Of a stretch of DNA of 64,000 bases, positions 7,775 to 15,695 are shown one piece after another; the first letter of the stretch is position 1; each line of letters starts with the position of its first letter. The stretch covers positions 24,085,397 to 24,149,396 of the forward strand of contig OX393562.1 in NCBI GenBank assembly GCA_947652115.1, read 5' to 3'. The notes beneath the pieces were generated by a model that was given only the letters and a program-made list of their open reading frames with translations, was not told the origin of the DNA and ran no database searches. The DNA comes from Blastomussa wellsi. Its lineage: Eukaryota; Cnidaria; Anthozoa; Scleractinia; Plerogyridae. Position numbers and translations under genes: made by a program.

Positions 7775-8034
7775 AGGTGGAGGACACCTACGATTACAAA
7801 CGACTGTGCGACAGACTCGTACGACTGTTGTACGCGGAAAGAGAGACGAGCGAATTCTGGTTCGCCAAGACCAGGACCCTGGTGCGCGACTACGGATGCG
7901 ACATTTGCAGAGAAGAATGGGACGCTTTAGAAGCCAGTGACATGAACTTGTACGATAAGGAATTAAGAGAATTTAGATCGTCTTGTAACGACGTAGGGTG
8001 TTGCTACGTCAAGGGTGCCTTTTTTTGTGAATAA
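7717..8034 (+). other. Open frame without usable ATG, possible frameshifted extension of 7304-7774
   Basis: The open frame is about 105 codons long and protein-like, with a Cys-rich end (YGCDICREEWD, then NDVGCCYV). Its first in-frame ATG is at about 7942, deep inside the frame. It sits at -1 relative to the 7304 frame and overlaps its last 58 bases. I see no classic slippery heptamer. It could be a -1 extension, a mutated gene, or a spliced exon. Its stop codon is embedded in AATAAA at 8031-8036. Confidence 0.45.
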
Positions 8035-8036
8035 AA
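8031..8036 (+). terminator. Poly(A) signal overlapping a stop codon
   Basis: AATAAA contains the TAA stop (8032-8034) of the preceding frame. The next ATG is only 35 bases further at 8071. Confidence 0.55.
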
Positions 8037-8070
8037 GTTCATTGTTTACCCTGTTGTCTTCATTCGAGTC

Positions 8071-8352
8071 ATGAATAGCGAAGCGTACTGGTGTTGGGTG
8101 AAAGACGTGTGTCTACGCGTCTATCTCAAATACGGACAAGGGATCACGGTTCCCTTAGATCCCGTCCACGATCCCTTGCATGTTTTCGACGAGGCCGACG
8201 TACAAAACAAACCCTTTCGTTTCGCCGTCTACATAATGTGGTTGAGGTACCAACCCCACGCATTCGATTGGTTCAATTGTCTGTTGACGCAACGCGACGA
8301 CCTGGTACGGGATTGCACGGTACGACTTACGACCATTCTGGCGACGACATGA
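8071..8352 (+). CDS. Small unknown protein upstream of integrase
   Basis: 93 residues from the ATG at 8071. It is aromatic and Trp-rich (AYWCWVKDVC, MWLRYQPHAFDWF), with no recognised domain. Its TGA overlaps the integrase ATG as ATGA (8349-8352), so it probably shares a transcript with the integrase. Confidence 0.65.
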   Translation: MNSEAYWCWVKDVCLRVYLKYGQGITVPLDPVHDPLHVFDEADVQNKPFRFAVYIMWLRYQPHAFDWFNCLLTQRDDLVRDCTVRLTTILATT

Positions 8353-9401
8353 AACGAGCATTGCAGAACTACGTCGATCCTTCCAAACCTGGTAGTTTGG
8401 GAGGCGTGCATCGGTTTGCCAGAGCCCACCGACTCGACCCGACTAAAGTCAAGAAACTCTTGGAAACGGAACTCGCGTACACGTTACACAAACCCAGAAG
8501 GAGACGTTACCCCACCTTACCCGTGTTGGTGTTCGGCATGGACGAGCAATGGGTGGCCGACCTGATCGAGGTGCAAAACATCGCGAGAGAAAACAAAGGG
8601 TACAGGTACCTGCTGACGGTCGTGGACGCTCTTTCCAAGTACGCGTGGGTAGAACCGGTCAAAAACAAGACGGGGAAAGCCGTGACGGAAGCCTTCGCCA
8701 AGATCTTGAAGCGAGCCAAAGGTAGAAAACCGATCAATTTACAGACGGACGACGGTAAAGAATTTTACAACAAGACCTTTGCAGAGTTCGCGAAACGTCG
8801 AGGTATCCATCACTTCTCCACGGCCGGAGACACCAAAGCCAGCATCGTCGAGAGGTTCAACCGCACCCTGAAGGAATGCATGTACAGGTACTTCACTGCC
8901 GCGAACACGACGAATTACACAAAAGTGCTGCCCGCCTTGGTGAAAGGGTACAACGTCTCGTTTCACCGAAGCATCGGCATGGCACCCGCCAAAGTGAACT
9001 CGGCCAACCAAGAAGCCGTGTGGAACGTGTTGTATGCCAAGAAGAAAAAAAGAAGACGTCGCGGCAGCGAATTCAAAGCGGGCGACAAGGTACGTCTCAA
9101 CACGAAATTTCGTCCTTTTCAGAAAGGTTACTTGCCCGGATGGACGGAGGAAGTGTTCGTGGTACGCCGAGTGAAGCCGGGACCACCTCTTACCACTTAC
9201 GAGTTGGACGAATACGACGGCACTCCTCTGAAAGGCACGTTTTACAAGCAGGATTTGCAAAAAGTGTCGGTGGGAGACGACGACCTGTTCAGGGTGGAAA
9301 AGATTCTGAAACGAAAAGGTACAAAAGTCCTGGTGCGTTGGAAAGGATGGCCAATCAAATACGATAGCTGGATCGACAAGAAAGCTCTGGTGACACGATG
9401 A
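8349..9401 (+). CDS. int: Retroviral-type DDE integrase with C-terminal chromodomain
   Basis: 350 residues from the ATG at 8349, the first ATG after the coupled stop. Upstream codons in this frame are a shadow of the 8071 gene. The rve core has D71 (WVADLIEV), D134 (QTDDGKEF) and E168 (SIVERFNRTLK), all present. A basic linker, KKKKRRRRG, follows near residue 231. The last 40 residues form a chromodomain (FRVEKILKRKG, then VRWKGWPIKYDSW), which in related elements guides insertion to chromatin marks. It catalyses integration of the linear genome. It is a hallmark of Polintons and adintoviruses, and no lesion is visible. Confidence 0.96.
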   Translation: MKRALQNYVDPSKPGSLGGVHRFARAHRLDPTKVKKLLETELAYTLHKPRRRRYPTLPVLVFGMDEQWVADLIEVQNIARENKGYRYLLTVVDALSKYAWVEPVKNKTGKAVTEAFAKILKRAKGRKPINLQTDDGKEFYNKTFAEFAKRRGIHHFSTAGDTKASIVERFNRTLKECMYRYFTAANTTNYTKVLPALVKGYNVSFHRSIGMAPAKVNSANQEAVWNVLYAKKKKRRRRGSEFKAGDKVRLNTKFRPFQKGYLPGWTEEVFVVRRVKPGPPLTTYELDEYDGTPLKGTFYKQDLQKVSVGDDDLFRVEKILKRKGTKVLVRWKGWPIKYDSWIDKKALVTR

Positions 9402-10381
9402 AAGACTTTTACGTCAAGTTGACGAGCGGTTCGAATCGGTTCGAATTTCCGGACAACCGAGCCAACCGTTTCAAGAACAGACTCCCGTACCTGATGCAGT
9501 TCAATGAACCCGGTTGGAAAGTGGGCATGACGGACATTCACGTGCCCAAAGCGCCCCGTCGAGTGGACTTGAAAGATCCCTTCTTGTTCCGTTTCGAGTG
9601 GCACTTGAAGTACGGCGACGGAACTTACGCCGGTGCGGACGACATGACGTTGGAGATCACGCGTGACGTTCTGGAACGGTTGCACCCCAACATCGCTAGC
9701 GGTACCCAACTCCTACAAGCCGTGAGACGTCTCTACTACAAGACGTTGCAAGACGTGGACGTGGTGGACGCCGACCTGAGACGAGACGATGGAGAGAAAT
9801 TGTACACCCGACTCGTGTTCGACCGAGACGAATTCGTCTTGGACAACCGCGACACATTCACGGGGGACGCCCAGCGTTACCCGGCCGTGTTCGTGGGATT
9901 TCGATTGGCCCGAGACATGGGATGGATCGAGGTGACGGGTCCGCCCGATGCTCCCGTCTACGTCCTGGGTGACAATTTACGCAAAGACTTTCCCGGTGCC
10001 ACCGACATCGTGGAAGGCAACGACGAATTTTACAAAGTGGACAACGATGCCCTCCAGTTGAGCTGTTTCTGCAATTGGGTGTTTTCGTACCTGGACGAAA
10101 GTTACGAAAGAGCCTTCGGGTCCAATCGACGCCAACTGTTCGTGCACTCCAGCGTGGTGGAAAGCATCCCCGTGGGCGTACGCATGACGAATCTCTTGGG
10201 GGACATTCCGTACTCCTTGGAACGACGCGGCTACGAGATGCAACACGTTCGATATATGCCCGTACGCGGAGAACTCTTGGACATTATCGAGATCGTCGTG
10301 AAAGAGGAAGACGACGACACCGACGTTCACTTCGAACCCGGGAACACCGTGGTGACGTTACATTTCAAGTATGCCTGGTGA
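9398..10381 (+). CDS. Candidate minor capsid (penton-like) protein, paralogue 1
   Basis: 327 residues from the ATG at 9398, which overlaps the integrase stop. It begins with FYVKLTSGSNRFEFPDN and a WKVGMTDIHVP motif, and ends in LHFKYAW. The same start and end motifs occur in the next gene, so the two are tandem paralogues. Related proteins are common in cnidarian Polinton-like elements, where they are taken as structural. The penton or minor-capsid assignment is inference from position, size and predicted beta-rich character. The two paralogues may form hetero-oligomers. Confidence 0.65.
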   Translation: MKDFYVKLTSGSNRFEFPDNRANRFKNRLPYLMQFNEPGWKVGMTDIHVPKAPRRVDLKDPFLFRFEWHLKYGDGTYAGADDMTLEITRDVLERLHPNIASGTQLLQAVRRLYYKTLQDVDVVDADLRRDDGEKLYTRLVFDRDEFVLDNRDTFTGDAQRYPAVFVGFRLARDMGWIEVTGPPDAPVYVLGDNLRKDFPGATDIVEGNDEFYKVDNDALQLSCFCNWVFSYLDESYERAFGSNRRQLFVHSSVVESIPVGVRMTNLLGDIPYSLERRGYEMQHVRYMPVRGELLDIIEIVVKEEDDDTDVHFEPGNTVVTLHFKYAW

Positions 10382-11390
10382 AGAGTTTTACCTCACGTTA
10401 CCCAGCGACAGCAGTCGTCGCGAATATCCCGACAACGCGAACAATCACTTCAAGGTGCGACTACCCAATCCCATTCGTTTGGAAGGACAAGGTTGGAAAG
10501 TGGGATTGAGCAGCATTTCCTTACCCGATGCCAAGATCGACTTGACGAAATTCAAATCCTTGAACTGTCCTCTCCTGAGCGTCAAGTGGTTGGCCAAAAC
10601 GAAAGTTGGTGGAAGTAGACTGAAGGTGGAAGAACAATCCACAGAGTTGGCGTTCGACGACATCCTTTACGACGAGAACATCGTGGACGGTCTCAGTTTC
10701 GTGAAAGCCTTGATTTTTAAGTTTGATCAAGTGACCAATTCCAAACGCAGCCACAATGACTTGACACGGGATCCTACGAATCGAATGAAATTGGAATACA
10801 CCTTCACGTGGGAAGGAGACGAGTTGTTGTTGGACAATTCCCAGTTGAACATTCTCTATGCCGACGCCGTTTTCAAAATGATGTTCAACGAAAAGTTGGC
10901 TTTTTACATGGATTGGGTCAAGAGAGAAGAGAACGGAGACATCGTGCTCGGACCAAACCTGAAGGAGGAACACTACGCCACCCAGATACCCAATCCTGCA
11001 GACGTACCCAAAGAAGATGGAGAAGAGGCCTCATTCTGGCGCCTCAAAGACGGAAAGTTGTACTTGAGTTGCTTGTGCAATTGGCGATTCGTCAACTTCA
11101 ATAGAGCCTTTCAAAAAGTGATAGGAGAGGCATCGCGTTCGTTGATCGTGTACTCGGACGTGGCACAGAGTTCCGTGGTGGGCGATCAAGTCACCGATCT
11201 ATTGCGAGAAGTCAACTACGTGAGAAAAGGACGAGGCAACGCCTACTTTGAACCGCTCCACGTACAATATATTCCGGTGCGCAAGGACACCTTGGACATT
11301 ATCGAAACGCAAGTGTCCGAGACGAACGGAACCCTTACGAAATTCGGTGGAGGCAGAACCCTCTTAACGTTGCATTTCAAACGAGAATGA
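10371..11390 (+). CDS. Candidate minor capsid (penton-like) protein, paralogue 2
   Basis: 339 residues from the ATG at 10371, overlapping the previous gene by 11 bases. It shares FYLTLPSDSSRREYPDN and WKVGLSSISLP at the start, LSCLCNW in the middle and the end LTLHFK with paralogue 1. Overall identity looks low to moderate, so the duplication is old. The role is inferred as structural, for the same reasons as paralogue 1. Confidence 0.65.
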   Translation: MPGEEFYLTLPSDSSRREYPDNANNHFKVRLPNPIRLEGQGWKVGLSSISLPDAKIDLTKFKSLNCPLLSVKWLAKTKVGGSRLKVEEQSTELAFDDILYDENIVDGLSFVKALIFKFDQVTNSKRSHNDLTRDPTNRMKLEYTFTWEGDELLLDNSQLNILYADAVFKMMFNEKLAFYMDWVKREENGDIVLGPNLKEEHYATQIPNPADVPKEDGEEASFWRLKDGKLYLSCLCNWRFVNFNRAFQKVIGEASRSLIVYSDVAQSSVVGDQVTDLLREVNYVRKGRGNAYFEPLHVQYIPVRKDTLDIIETQVSETNGTLTKFGGGRTLLTLHFKRE

Positions 11391-11635
11391 GAGGAGGTAG
11401 TTTGACGCGCTACGTACCCGACCAAGACGGCACCGGTTTCTTCAAAGACATCCTTTCCTCCACCGCCCGAGAAGGTTGGCGAGGTTTAAAAAGGGGTCCG
11501 TTGGGTCTACCCGTCAACATTTCCGCTGCCGTGGCCGGAGCCAAGAGAGGAGCGAAACGCACGGTGAAACGTAAGATAGAAAGAGAAGCCAGGAAGAGAC
11601 TCAAGAGAGGCCTCAACGATCTGTTTGGTTCGTGA
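11387..11635 (+). CDS. Small basic virion-type protein
   Basis: 82 residues from the ATG at 11387 (ATGA overlap with the previous stop). A Gly/Arg-rich start (MRGGSLTRYV) is followed by an Ala/Lys/Arg-rich helix with AGAKRGAKRTVKRKIE. It resembles adenovirus-type core or minor proteins in composition only. Confidence 0.6.
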   Translation: MRGGSLTRYVPDQDGTGFFKDILSSTAREGWRGLKRGPLGLPVNISAAVAGAKRGAKRTVKRKIEREARKRLKRGLNDLFGS

Positions 11636-11832
11636 TGAATCCAATCTATTCCAGACGCGTGAAACGGATAAGGAAAATAAGTCAACGAGGTGGGACGCTT
11701 TGGTCCGGCGGCGCCGCTCGATTTCCTTGGACTGACTTGGTGAAACAACTGCAGCGACAGTATCCTATAAAAAAGCGAGGTCAACGCGGAGGTACGTTCA
11801 TTCCTAGACGTCAACGCAAACGAAAACGATGA
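11635..11832 (+). CDS. Very basic small protein with RGG repeats
   Basis: 65 residues from the ATG at 11635 (TGATG overlap). It contains SQRGGTLW and GQRGGTFI, two copies of a Q-R-G-G-T motif, and ends RQRKRKR. It is likely DNA-binding. The GG motifs may be processing sites for the adenain-like protease (inference). Confidence 0.6.
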   Translation: MNPIYSRRVKRIRKISQRGGTLWSGGAARFPWTDLVKQLQRQYPIKKRGQRGGTFIPRRQRKRKR

Positions 11833-12422
11833 CAGATCTCGTGCCTCTGACCGGATCGACGGGCGTGTCCAATCCCAAATTGGATCTGTTCCGCGTCCCA
11901 CCCACCGATGTCAGCATCTCCAGTTTTCGCATGGTTCCCATCCAGACCTTTACCACAGGGATCAACCCCGTGGACTTTCAGGTCGATCCGCAAGAAGATT
12001 ACATCGATTTGAGTCGCAGTTACTTCGAAGTGGAATTGAGGTTGAAGAAAGCGGCGGACGGTACCAATTACGCAGTGGCAGACAACGTGTTTCCCGTCAA
12101 CAACTTGGCGCACACCTTGTTCAAACAGATCAACGTCAAACTCAACGGAACCTTGATCAGTCCTCAGACCGACACGTACCATTACAAGGCCTACCTCGAA
12201 ACGTTGCTGAATCACGACAGAGACGACGGCGACACCATCTTGAAACCTCAAGGCTGGTACAATGGCATCGACTGTCCCGACACGTTGACGGCCAACAACC
12301 TGGACGATGCCGCGCCTCACGCCGACTTCGAAGCTCTGACTACCACTCAACAAGAAACCGTGAAAGCCCTGAAAGCCGAAAGAGCCAAGTACCTAGGAGG
12401 TACCGTGCAGGAAACATGGTGA
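11829..12422 (+). CDS. Major capsid protein (double jelly-roll), N-terminal part of a split gene
   Basis: 197 residues from the ATG at 11829. The first jelly roll is recognisable by its PPTDVSIS start, the YIDLSRSYFEVEL strand and the VNNLAHTLFKQINVKLNG segment. This is the capsid family often listed as F54H12.2-like in animal genomes. The frame stops at 12422, near where the second jelly roll should begin. The family's C-terminal end follows in another frame at 12416. Usual members are clearly longer than the two parts together, so part of the second jelly roll seems missing. Either a deletion with frameshift or a truly divided protein would fit. Confidence 0.8.
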   Translation: MTDLVPLTGSTGVSNPKLDLFRVPPTDVSISSFRMVPIQTFTTGINPVDFQVDPQEDYIDLSRSYFEVELRLKKAADGTNYAVADNVFPVNNLAHTLFKQINVKLNGTLISPQTDTYHYKAYLETLLNHDRDDGDTILKPQGWYNGIDCPDTLTANNLDDAAPHADFEALTTTQQETVKALKAERAKYLGGTVQETW

Positions 12423-12658
12423 GGAGCGAGGAATGGGGACAAGGCAGGAACAGCACGCTGTTCGTATTTGACAACGCGGCCAACGGATGTTTGGACAGTC
12501 CCGTGTTGAATCCCAAACAGAGCGGAGAGGTGCAGCTGGTCCTGAATTTCGGTGCCAATCCAGGAGTCAACATCACCGTCGTGGTGTACGGCGAATTCGA
12601 AAACTTGTTAGAAGTCGACGCCAACAAAGCCGTCCTTTACAACGTGTACGAACGCTGA
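12416..12658 (+). CDS. Major capsid protein, C-terminal part in a different frame
   Basis: 80 residues from an ATG at 12416 that overlaps the stop of 11829-12422. It contains SGEVQLVLNFG and NITVVVYGEFENLLEVD, the typical last strands of the F54H12.2-like capsid family. The first dozen residues may be non-homologous filler. On its own it cannot form a jelly roll, so it is either a remnant or a second subunit. Confidence 0.65.
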   Translation: MVRSEEWGQGRNSTLFVFDNAANGCLDSPVLNPKQSGEVQLVLNFGANPGVNITVVVYGEFENLLEVDANKAVLYNVYER

Positions 12659-13230
12659 TGGAACGCGTGGCCCTGAACAACGTGCAGTTGGACCATTTGG
12701 CAGAAGCAGACCCCGTGTTGAAACCGCATTTTCACGGGACCGTGGCCTGCGACGAATTACCGTCGACCCCTAGCAAAGACGTGCCTCGGGGTTACATCGT
12801 CAACACGGATCCGTCCGACTTACCGGGTCGCCATTGGATCTCCCTGTGGACCGAAGGCAACGTGTGCGAGGTGATGGACAGTTACGCGTTACCTCTGGAG
12901 GCGTACCAGACCGCGGGACCGTTGCAAGCGTGGTTAAAGACCCATTGGAAGTACGTGATCCGAAACGGACAGAGTTTACAGTCGTTGTTCAGCAAGAGTT
13001 GCGGCGATTACGCCCTGTTGTATTTGAGTTCGAAAGCCAGAAACGAAAGCATGCAATACTTTGTAAATCGTTTCTCCAAACACGATTACGCGGCCAACGA
13101 CCACCAAGTAGGCCAGATGTTACGAGAAAAAATAGTAAGAGCCTTAGGATGGCAAGACGTTTGTAAACGACCTCACGTTCAGAACACCGTGCGATCGCAC
13201 GGTGGTGTAAATCATTTGTTTTTCGAATAA
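12658..13230 (+). CDS. Adenain-like maturation cysteine protease
   Basis: 190 residues from the ATG at 12658 (TGATG overlap with the previous stop). The C5-type catalytic set is visible: H59 in GRHW, E71 or D74 in CEVMDSY, Q108 and C115 in LFSKSCGDYAL. The enzyme cleaves virion precursors during maturation in adenoviruses and Polintons. It is the last gene of the capsid unit, and its stop lies in AATAAA at 13226-13231. It is intact. Confidence 0.92.
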   Translation: MERVALNNVQLDHLAEADPVLKPHFHGTVACDELPSTPSKDVPRGYIVNTDPSDLPGRHWISLWTEGNVCEVMDSYALPLEAYQTAGPLQAWLKTHWKYVIRNGQSLQSLFSKSCGDYALLYLSSKARNESMQYFVNRFSKHDYAANDHQVGQMLREKIVRALGWQDVCKRPHVQNTVRSHGGVNHLFFE

Positions 13231-13231
13231 A
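13226..13231 (+). terminator. Poly(A) signal at end of capsid unit, overlapping the protease stop
   Basis: AATAAA contains the TAA of the protease gene. It is followed by a 160-base gap holding a tRNA gene on the other strand. Confidence 0.6.
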
Positions 13232-13267
13232 GAGGTGTGAAAGTATTCGTTTTTGAAAAAAAAAAAT

Positions 13268-13339
13268 TGCTTCGGCCAGGAGTCGAACCTGAGTCTCCGA
13301 GGCCACAACTCGGCGTCTTAACCGCTAGACCACAGAAGC
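13268..13339 (-). tRNA. tRNA-His (GTG)
   Basis: A full cloverleaf can be drawn on the minus strand. The acceptor stem is seven pairs with one mismatch (T6/C67), the D stem is GTCT/AGAC, and the anticodon stem is CCGAG/CTCGG with loop TTGTGGC. The T stem is TCAGG/CCTGG with loop TTCGACT, and the discriminator is A73. Box A, TGGTCTAGCGG, and box B, GGTTCGACTCC, fit the Pol III consensus. A T11 run (plus-strand A run at 13256-13266) follows as terminator. No intron and no SINE body is attached. It lies inside the viral block between the protease and ATPase genes. Confidence 0.93.
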
Positions 13340-13392
13340 ATTCACCCATCATAAAAACGGCGACAATCAATACCTGTAGTCACTCTGTATCC

Positions 13393-14055
13393 ATGGATCG
13401 AGGTGAAGCGTTCACCTTCAACTGTCCGTGCAGCATATTGATCGTGGGACCGTCGGGCTGCGGTAAGACGGTCTTCACTTCCAAACTCTTGACGGAAAAC
13501 GCCGACTTGTTCGGGTCGTCTCCCCAGGTCGTACGATACTGTTACGGCGCGTGGCAGGACAAATTCGAGGACATGCAGCGAAGAGGCATCAAATTCCACG
13601 AAGGCATTCCAGACACGAACGATTTGAAAAAGTGGTTTCCCAAAGGAGGTGTACTGGTGATGGACGATTTGATGGACGAAGGAGGCAGCGACAAACGCGT
13701 GCTCGATCTATTCACCAAACACTCTCATCATCAAAACATCACGGTGTTGTACTTGTGTCAAGACATGTTCCCGCCCGGCAAGTACGCCAAGAGCATTTCC
13801 AGAAACGCGCATTACGTGGTAGCGTTCAAGAACCCTCGCGACCAATTGGGATTTCGAAACTTGGTGCTTCAAGCGTTTCCGAATAAGTGGAAAGACGTGC
13901 ACGACAGGTACAGACGACTGACGGACAAGCCTTTCGGTTACATGGTCTTGGACTTGCATCCTGCCAGCAGCGACGATCGACGGCTCCTCAGCCACTTGTT
14001 AAAAGACGAGGGATACGTGCGATGTTATCAGTTCGAAGAAGACGAGAACCCATAA
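13393..14055 (+). CDS. A32/FtsK-HerA-type genome-packaging ATPase
   Basis: 220 residues from the ATG at 13393. The frame is open further upstream across the tRNA, but that part is not protein-like. Walker A GPSGCGKT is at residues 19-26 and Walker B VLVMDD ends near residue 92. A later polar motif is LYLCQDMF. It packages the viral DNA into the capsid. It opens the second late unit; an ATAAAAA at 13351-13357 may be its TATA element. Confidence 0.93.
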   Translation: MDRGEAFTFNCPCSILIVGPSGCGKTVFTSKLLTENADLFGSSPQVVRYCYGAWQDKFEDMQRRGIKFHEGIPDTNDLKKWFPKGGVLVMDDLMDEGGSDKRVLDLFTKHSHHQNITVLYLCQDMFPPGKYAKSISRNAHYVVAFKNPRDQLGFRNLVLQAFPNKWKDVHDRYRRLTDKPFGYMVLDLHPASSDDRRLLSHLLKDEGYVRCYQFEEDENP

Positions 14056-14064
14056 CTATCTGTG

Positions 14065-14268
14065 ATGCAGCTACGCGACGTGTCGTGGTGCAGGTTCCTG
14101 CACCGATGCAGGCGACACTTGAGCCAGATGAGGCCCGACGACATGGATCGCGACGCCATGACGCGATTGGTGACGACGTGTAAGACGTGGGAGGACGTGG
14201 ACAATCTGGTACGAGCATATAACGAGACTCACTTCAGAGAATTGATTCACTCGTTACGCGATGGCTGA
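14065..14268 (+). CDS. Small unknown protein
   Basis: 67 residues from the ATG at 14065, nine bases after the ATPase stop. It is helical, with Arg/Asp-rich stretches and a Cys near WCRFLHRCRRH. The end overlaps the next gene by eight bases. There is no recognised family. Confidence 0.6.
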   Translation: MQLRDVSWCRFLHRCRRHLSQMRPDDMDRDAMTRLVTTCKTWEDVDNLVRAYNETHFRELIHSLRDG

Positions 14269-14866
14269 GGAAGTGTTACCTTCGGTGGGCGTGGGCAGAT
14301 CTCCCGACGTACCGTCGATGGGAGATCTCATTCACATGGCGTTAAACATGTCGCCTTTGAGCCCTCATCCCATCGACACCGTCGATTTGGATCGTTTGGA
14401 TCCGTCTGCAGTGGATCGTCAACAGTTGCAGGCCATGGACGACCTACGAGACCAAGACATCATGGCTGCCTTGAGTCCCGCACACGTGGACCAGATGATG
14501 CAAAACGCCTACGGCACGCCTGGCATAGGTTCTCCACCCGCACCCGTTTTCTCGACTCCTTCTCCGACAGGCGTAGGTACACAACCAGCGAGACCCACGG
14601 TCCCGCACAAGAGCCCTCGTAGGCGTCTTCCCTCGAGTAGCAGTAGTAGTAGCAGCAGCAGCAGCAACAACAGTACACCTAGAAGACCGCCGAGAATGAA
14701 TCAAGACGACTTGCAGCGACAATTACAACTGTTGTTAAACGATCAAAGTCAATCGGCAGCTGGACGACGCATCGCAGGCATCACGACCACCAACACCATC
14801 ACCACGACCTACAAAGACGGAGGCAGACCCAGCGTGCGACGCACTTCTACGCGAGTGAGCGATTGA
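14261..14866 (+). CDS. Ser/Pro-rich unknown protein
   Basis: 201 residues from the ATG at 14261. The N-terminal half is ordered and acidic (MGDLIHMALNMSPLSP). The middle is Pro-rich, with a run of about eleven Ser encoded by AGC/AGT repeats near 14636-14665, and the C-terminus is Gln/Thr-rich. The composition suggests a flexible tegument-like or scaffold protein. I do not recognise it. Confidence 0.65.
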   Translation: MAEEVLPSVGVGRSPDVPSMGDLIHMALNMSPLSPHPIDTVDLDRLDPSAVDRQQLQAMDDLRDQDIMAALSPAHVDQMMQNAYGTPGIGSPPAPVFSTPSPTGVGTQPARPTVPHKSPRRRLPSSSSSSSSSSSNNSTPRRPPRMNQDDLQRQLQLLLNDQSQSAAGRRIAGITTTNTITTTYKDGGRPSVRRTSTRVSD

Positions 14867-14867
14867 G

Positions 14868-15395
14868 ATGGAACGACAGGTCTCACTCTTGAATGGGACC
14901 CACGCCAAGTGCCCCATGGACCGTAAATTATTGTACAAGTTGGACGGACTCTTTGCGTTTTACCATCGTCAATGGTGGTGTCATCGTCAGATGTTTTACC
15001 ATTTCAAACGGTGTCACGGTTGTTTGAACGCGTTGGCTTTAATCGTAGTGGCAGCAGGCATCGTCGTGGGTTCTGTGTTGGAAAACAGTATCCTGATCGC
15101 TTGTTTGTCGGCGGCAGGTACCGTGGTCAAGGGATGGAACGATTTCAAAAAGTTTTCGTTCAAAGTCGACATGTGTCGTTTTGCCTACACCACCTACGAC
15201 AAGACGTTAATCGAGTTGAGAACCTACGCACGAGGTCTTCCCATGGACGAGTTGGACGGATTCTTAATCAAGATGCAAACCTTGGACGACACCATCACCG
15301 ATTTCACCCCGCCCGTGTCCGACAAGTGCATGCGAGACTACGAAAAAACATTTCGTTACGATCACGTGGATAAAGGCGAGAGCACGACGGTGTGA
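14868..15395 (+). CDS. Two-transmembrane protein, SLATT-like layout
   Basis: 175 residues from the ATG at 14868. Two hydrophobic helices lie at about 52-71 (LNALALIVVAAGIVVGSV) and 74-88, joined by a very short turn. They are preceded by an aromatic/His segment (FYHRQWWCHRQMFYH) and followed by a long amphipathic helix region. This helix-2TM-helix layout resembles SLATT proteins, but I cannot confirm homology. It may act in the membrane, for example in entry or egress (inference). Confidence 0.65.
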   Translation: MERQVSLLNGTHAKCPMDRKLLYKLDGLFAFYHRQWWCHRQMFYHFKRCHGCLNALALIVVAAGIVVGSVLENSILIACLSAAGTVVKGWNDFKKFSFKVDMCRFAYTTYDKTLIELRTYARGLPMDELDGFLIKMQTLDDTITDFTPPVSDKCMRDYEKTFRYDHVDKGESTTV

Positions 15396-15410
15396 GAATC
15401 AGTTTGGGTA

Positions 15411-15695
15411 ATGAAGGGGAGACGAACAGGTCGTGGTAGAAGAACAACGCGAAAGAGACAAAAAGGAGGACTCTTTCCCCTGGCGGCACTCATTCCAGCT
15501 TTGGTGGCCGGAGGAAAGGCCATAGCAGCGGGTGCTCTGTCCGGAGCTGCAGGGTACGGTGCGAAAAAAGGATTGGAGGCGTTAGAAAGAAGAAGAAAAA
15601 GAAAACGAAAACCCCTCACGCGGTCCCAATTGAGTTCTGGAGCCAAGAAACAGGCCAAAGTCATCTCGCGCATCGTAAAAGGTTTTGTGAGATGA
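15411..15695 (+). CDS. Basic plus hydrophobic virion protein, adenovirus pX-like layout
   Basis: 94 residues from the ATG at 15411. A basic Arg-rich start ends in RKRQKGG, then comes an Ala/Gly/Leu-rich hydrophobic stretch (LFPLAALIPALVAGG), then RRRKRKRK and a basic tail. The basic-GG-hydrophobic order resembles adenovirus pX/mu precursors, which bind DNA and are cut by adenain. Function by analogy only. Confidence 0.65.
   Translation: MKGRRTGRGRRTTRKRQKGGLFPLAALIPALVAGGKAIAAGALSGAAGYGAKKGLEALERRRKRKRKPLTRSQLSSGAKKQAKVISRIVKGFVR

Noticed and set aside
8091..8348. N-terminal extension of the integrase frame
   Set aside because: No ATG; Arg-rich shadow of the 8071 gene. The coupled ATG at 8349 is a better start.
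13237..13392. N-terminal extension of the ATPase frame
   Set aside because: It crosses the tRNA gene and is not protein-like; the ATG at 13393 directly precedes the Walker A domain.
14636..14665. AGC/AGT microsatellite as non-coding repeat
   Set aside because: It lies in frame in the 14261 gene and encodes a Ser run, so it is kept as part of the protein.
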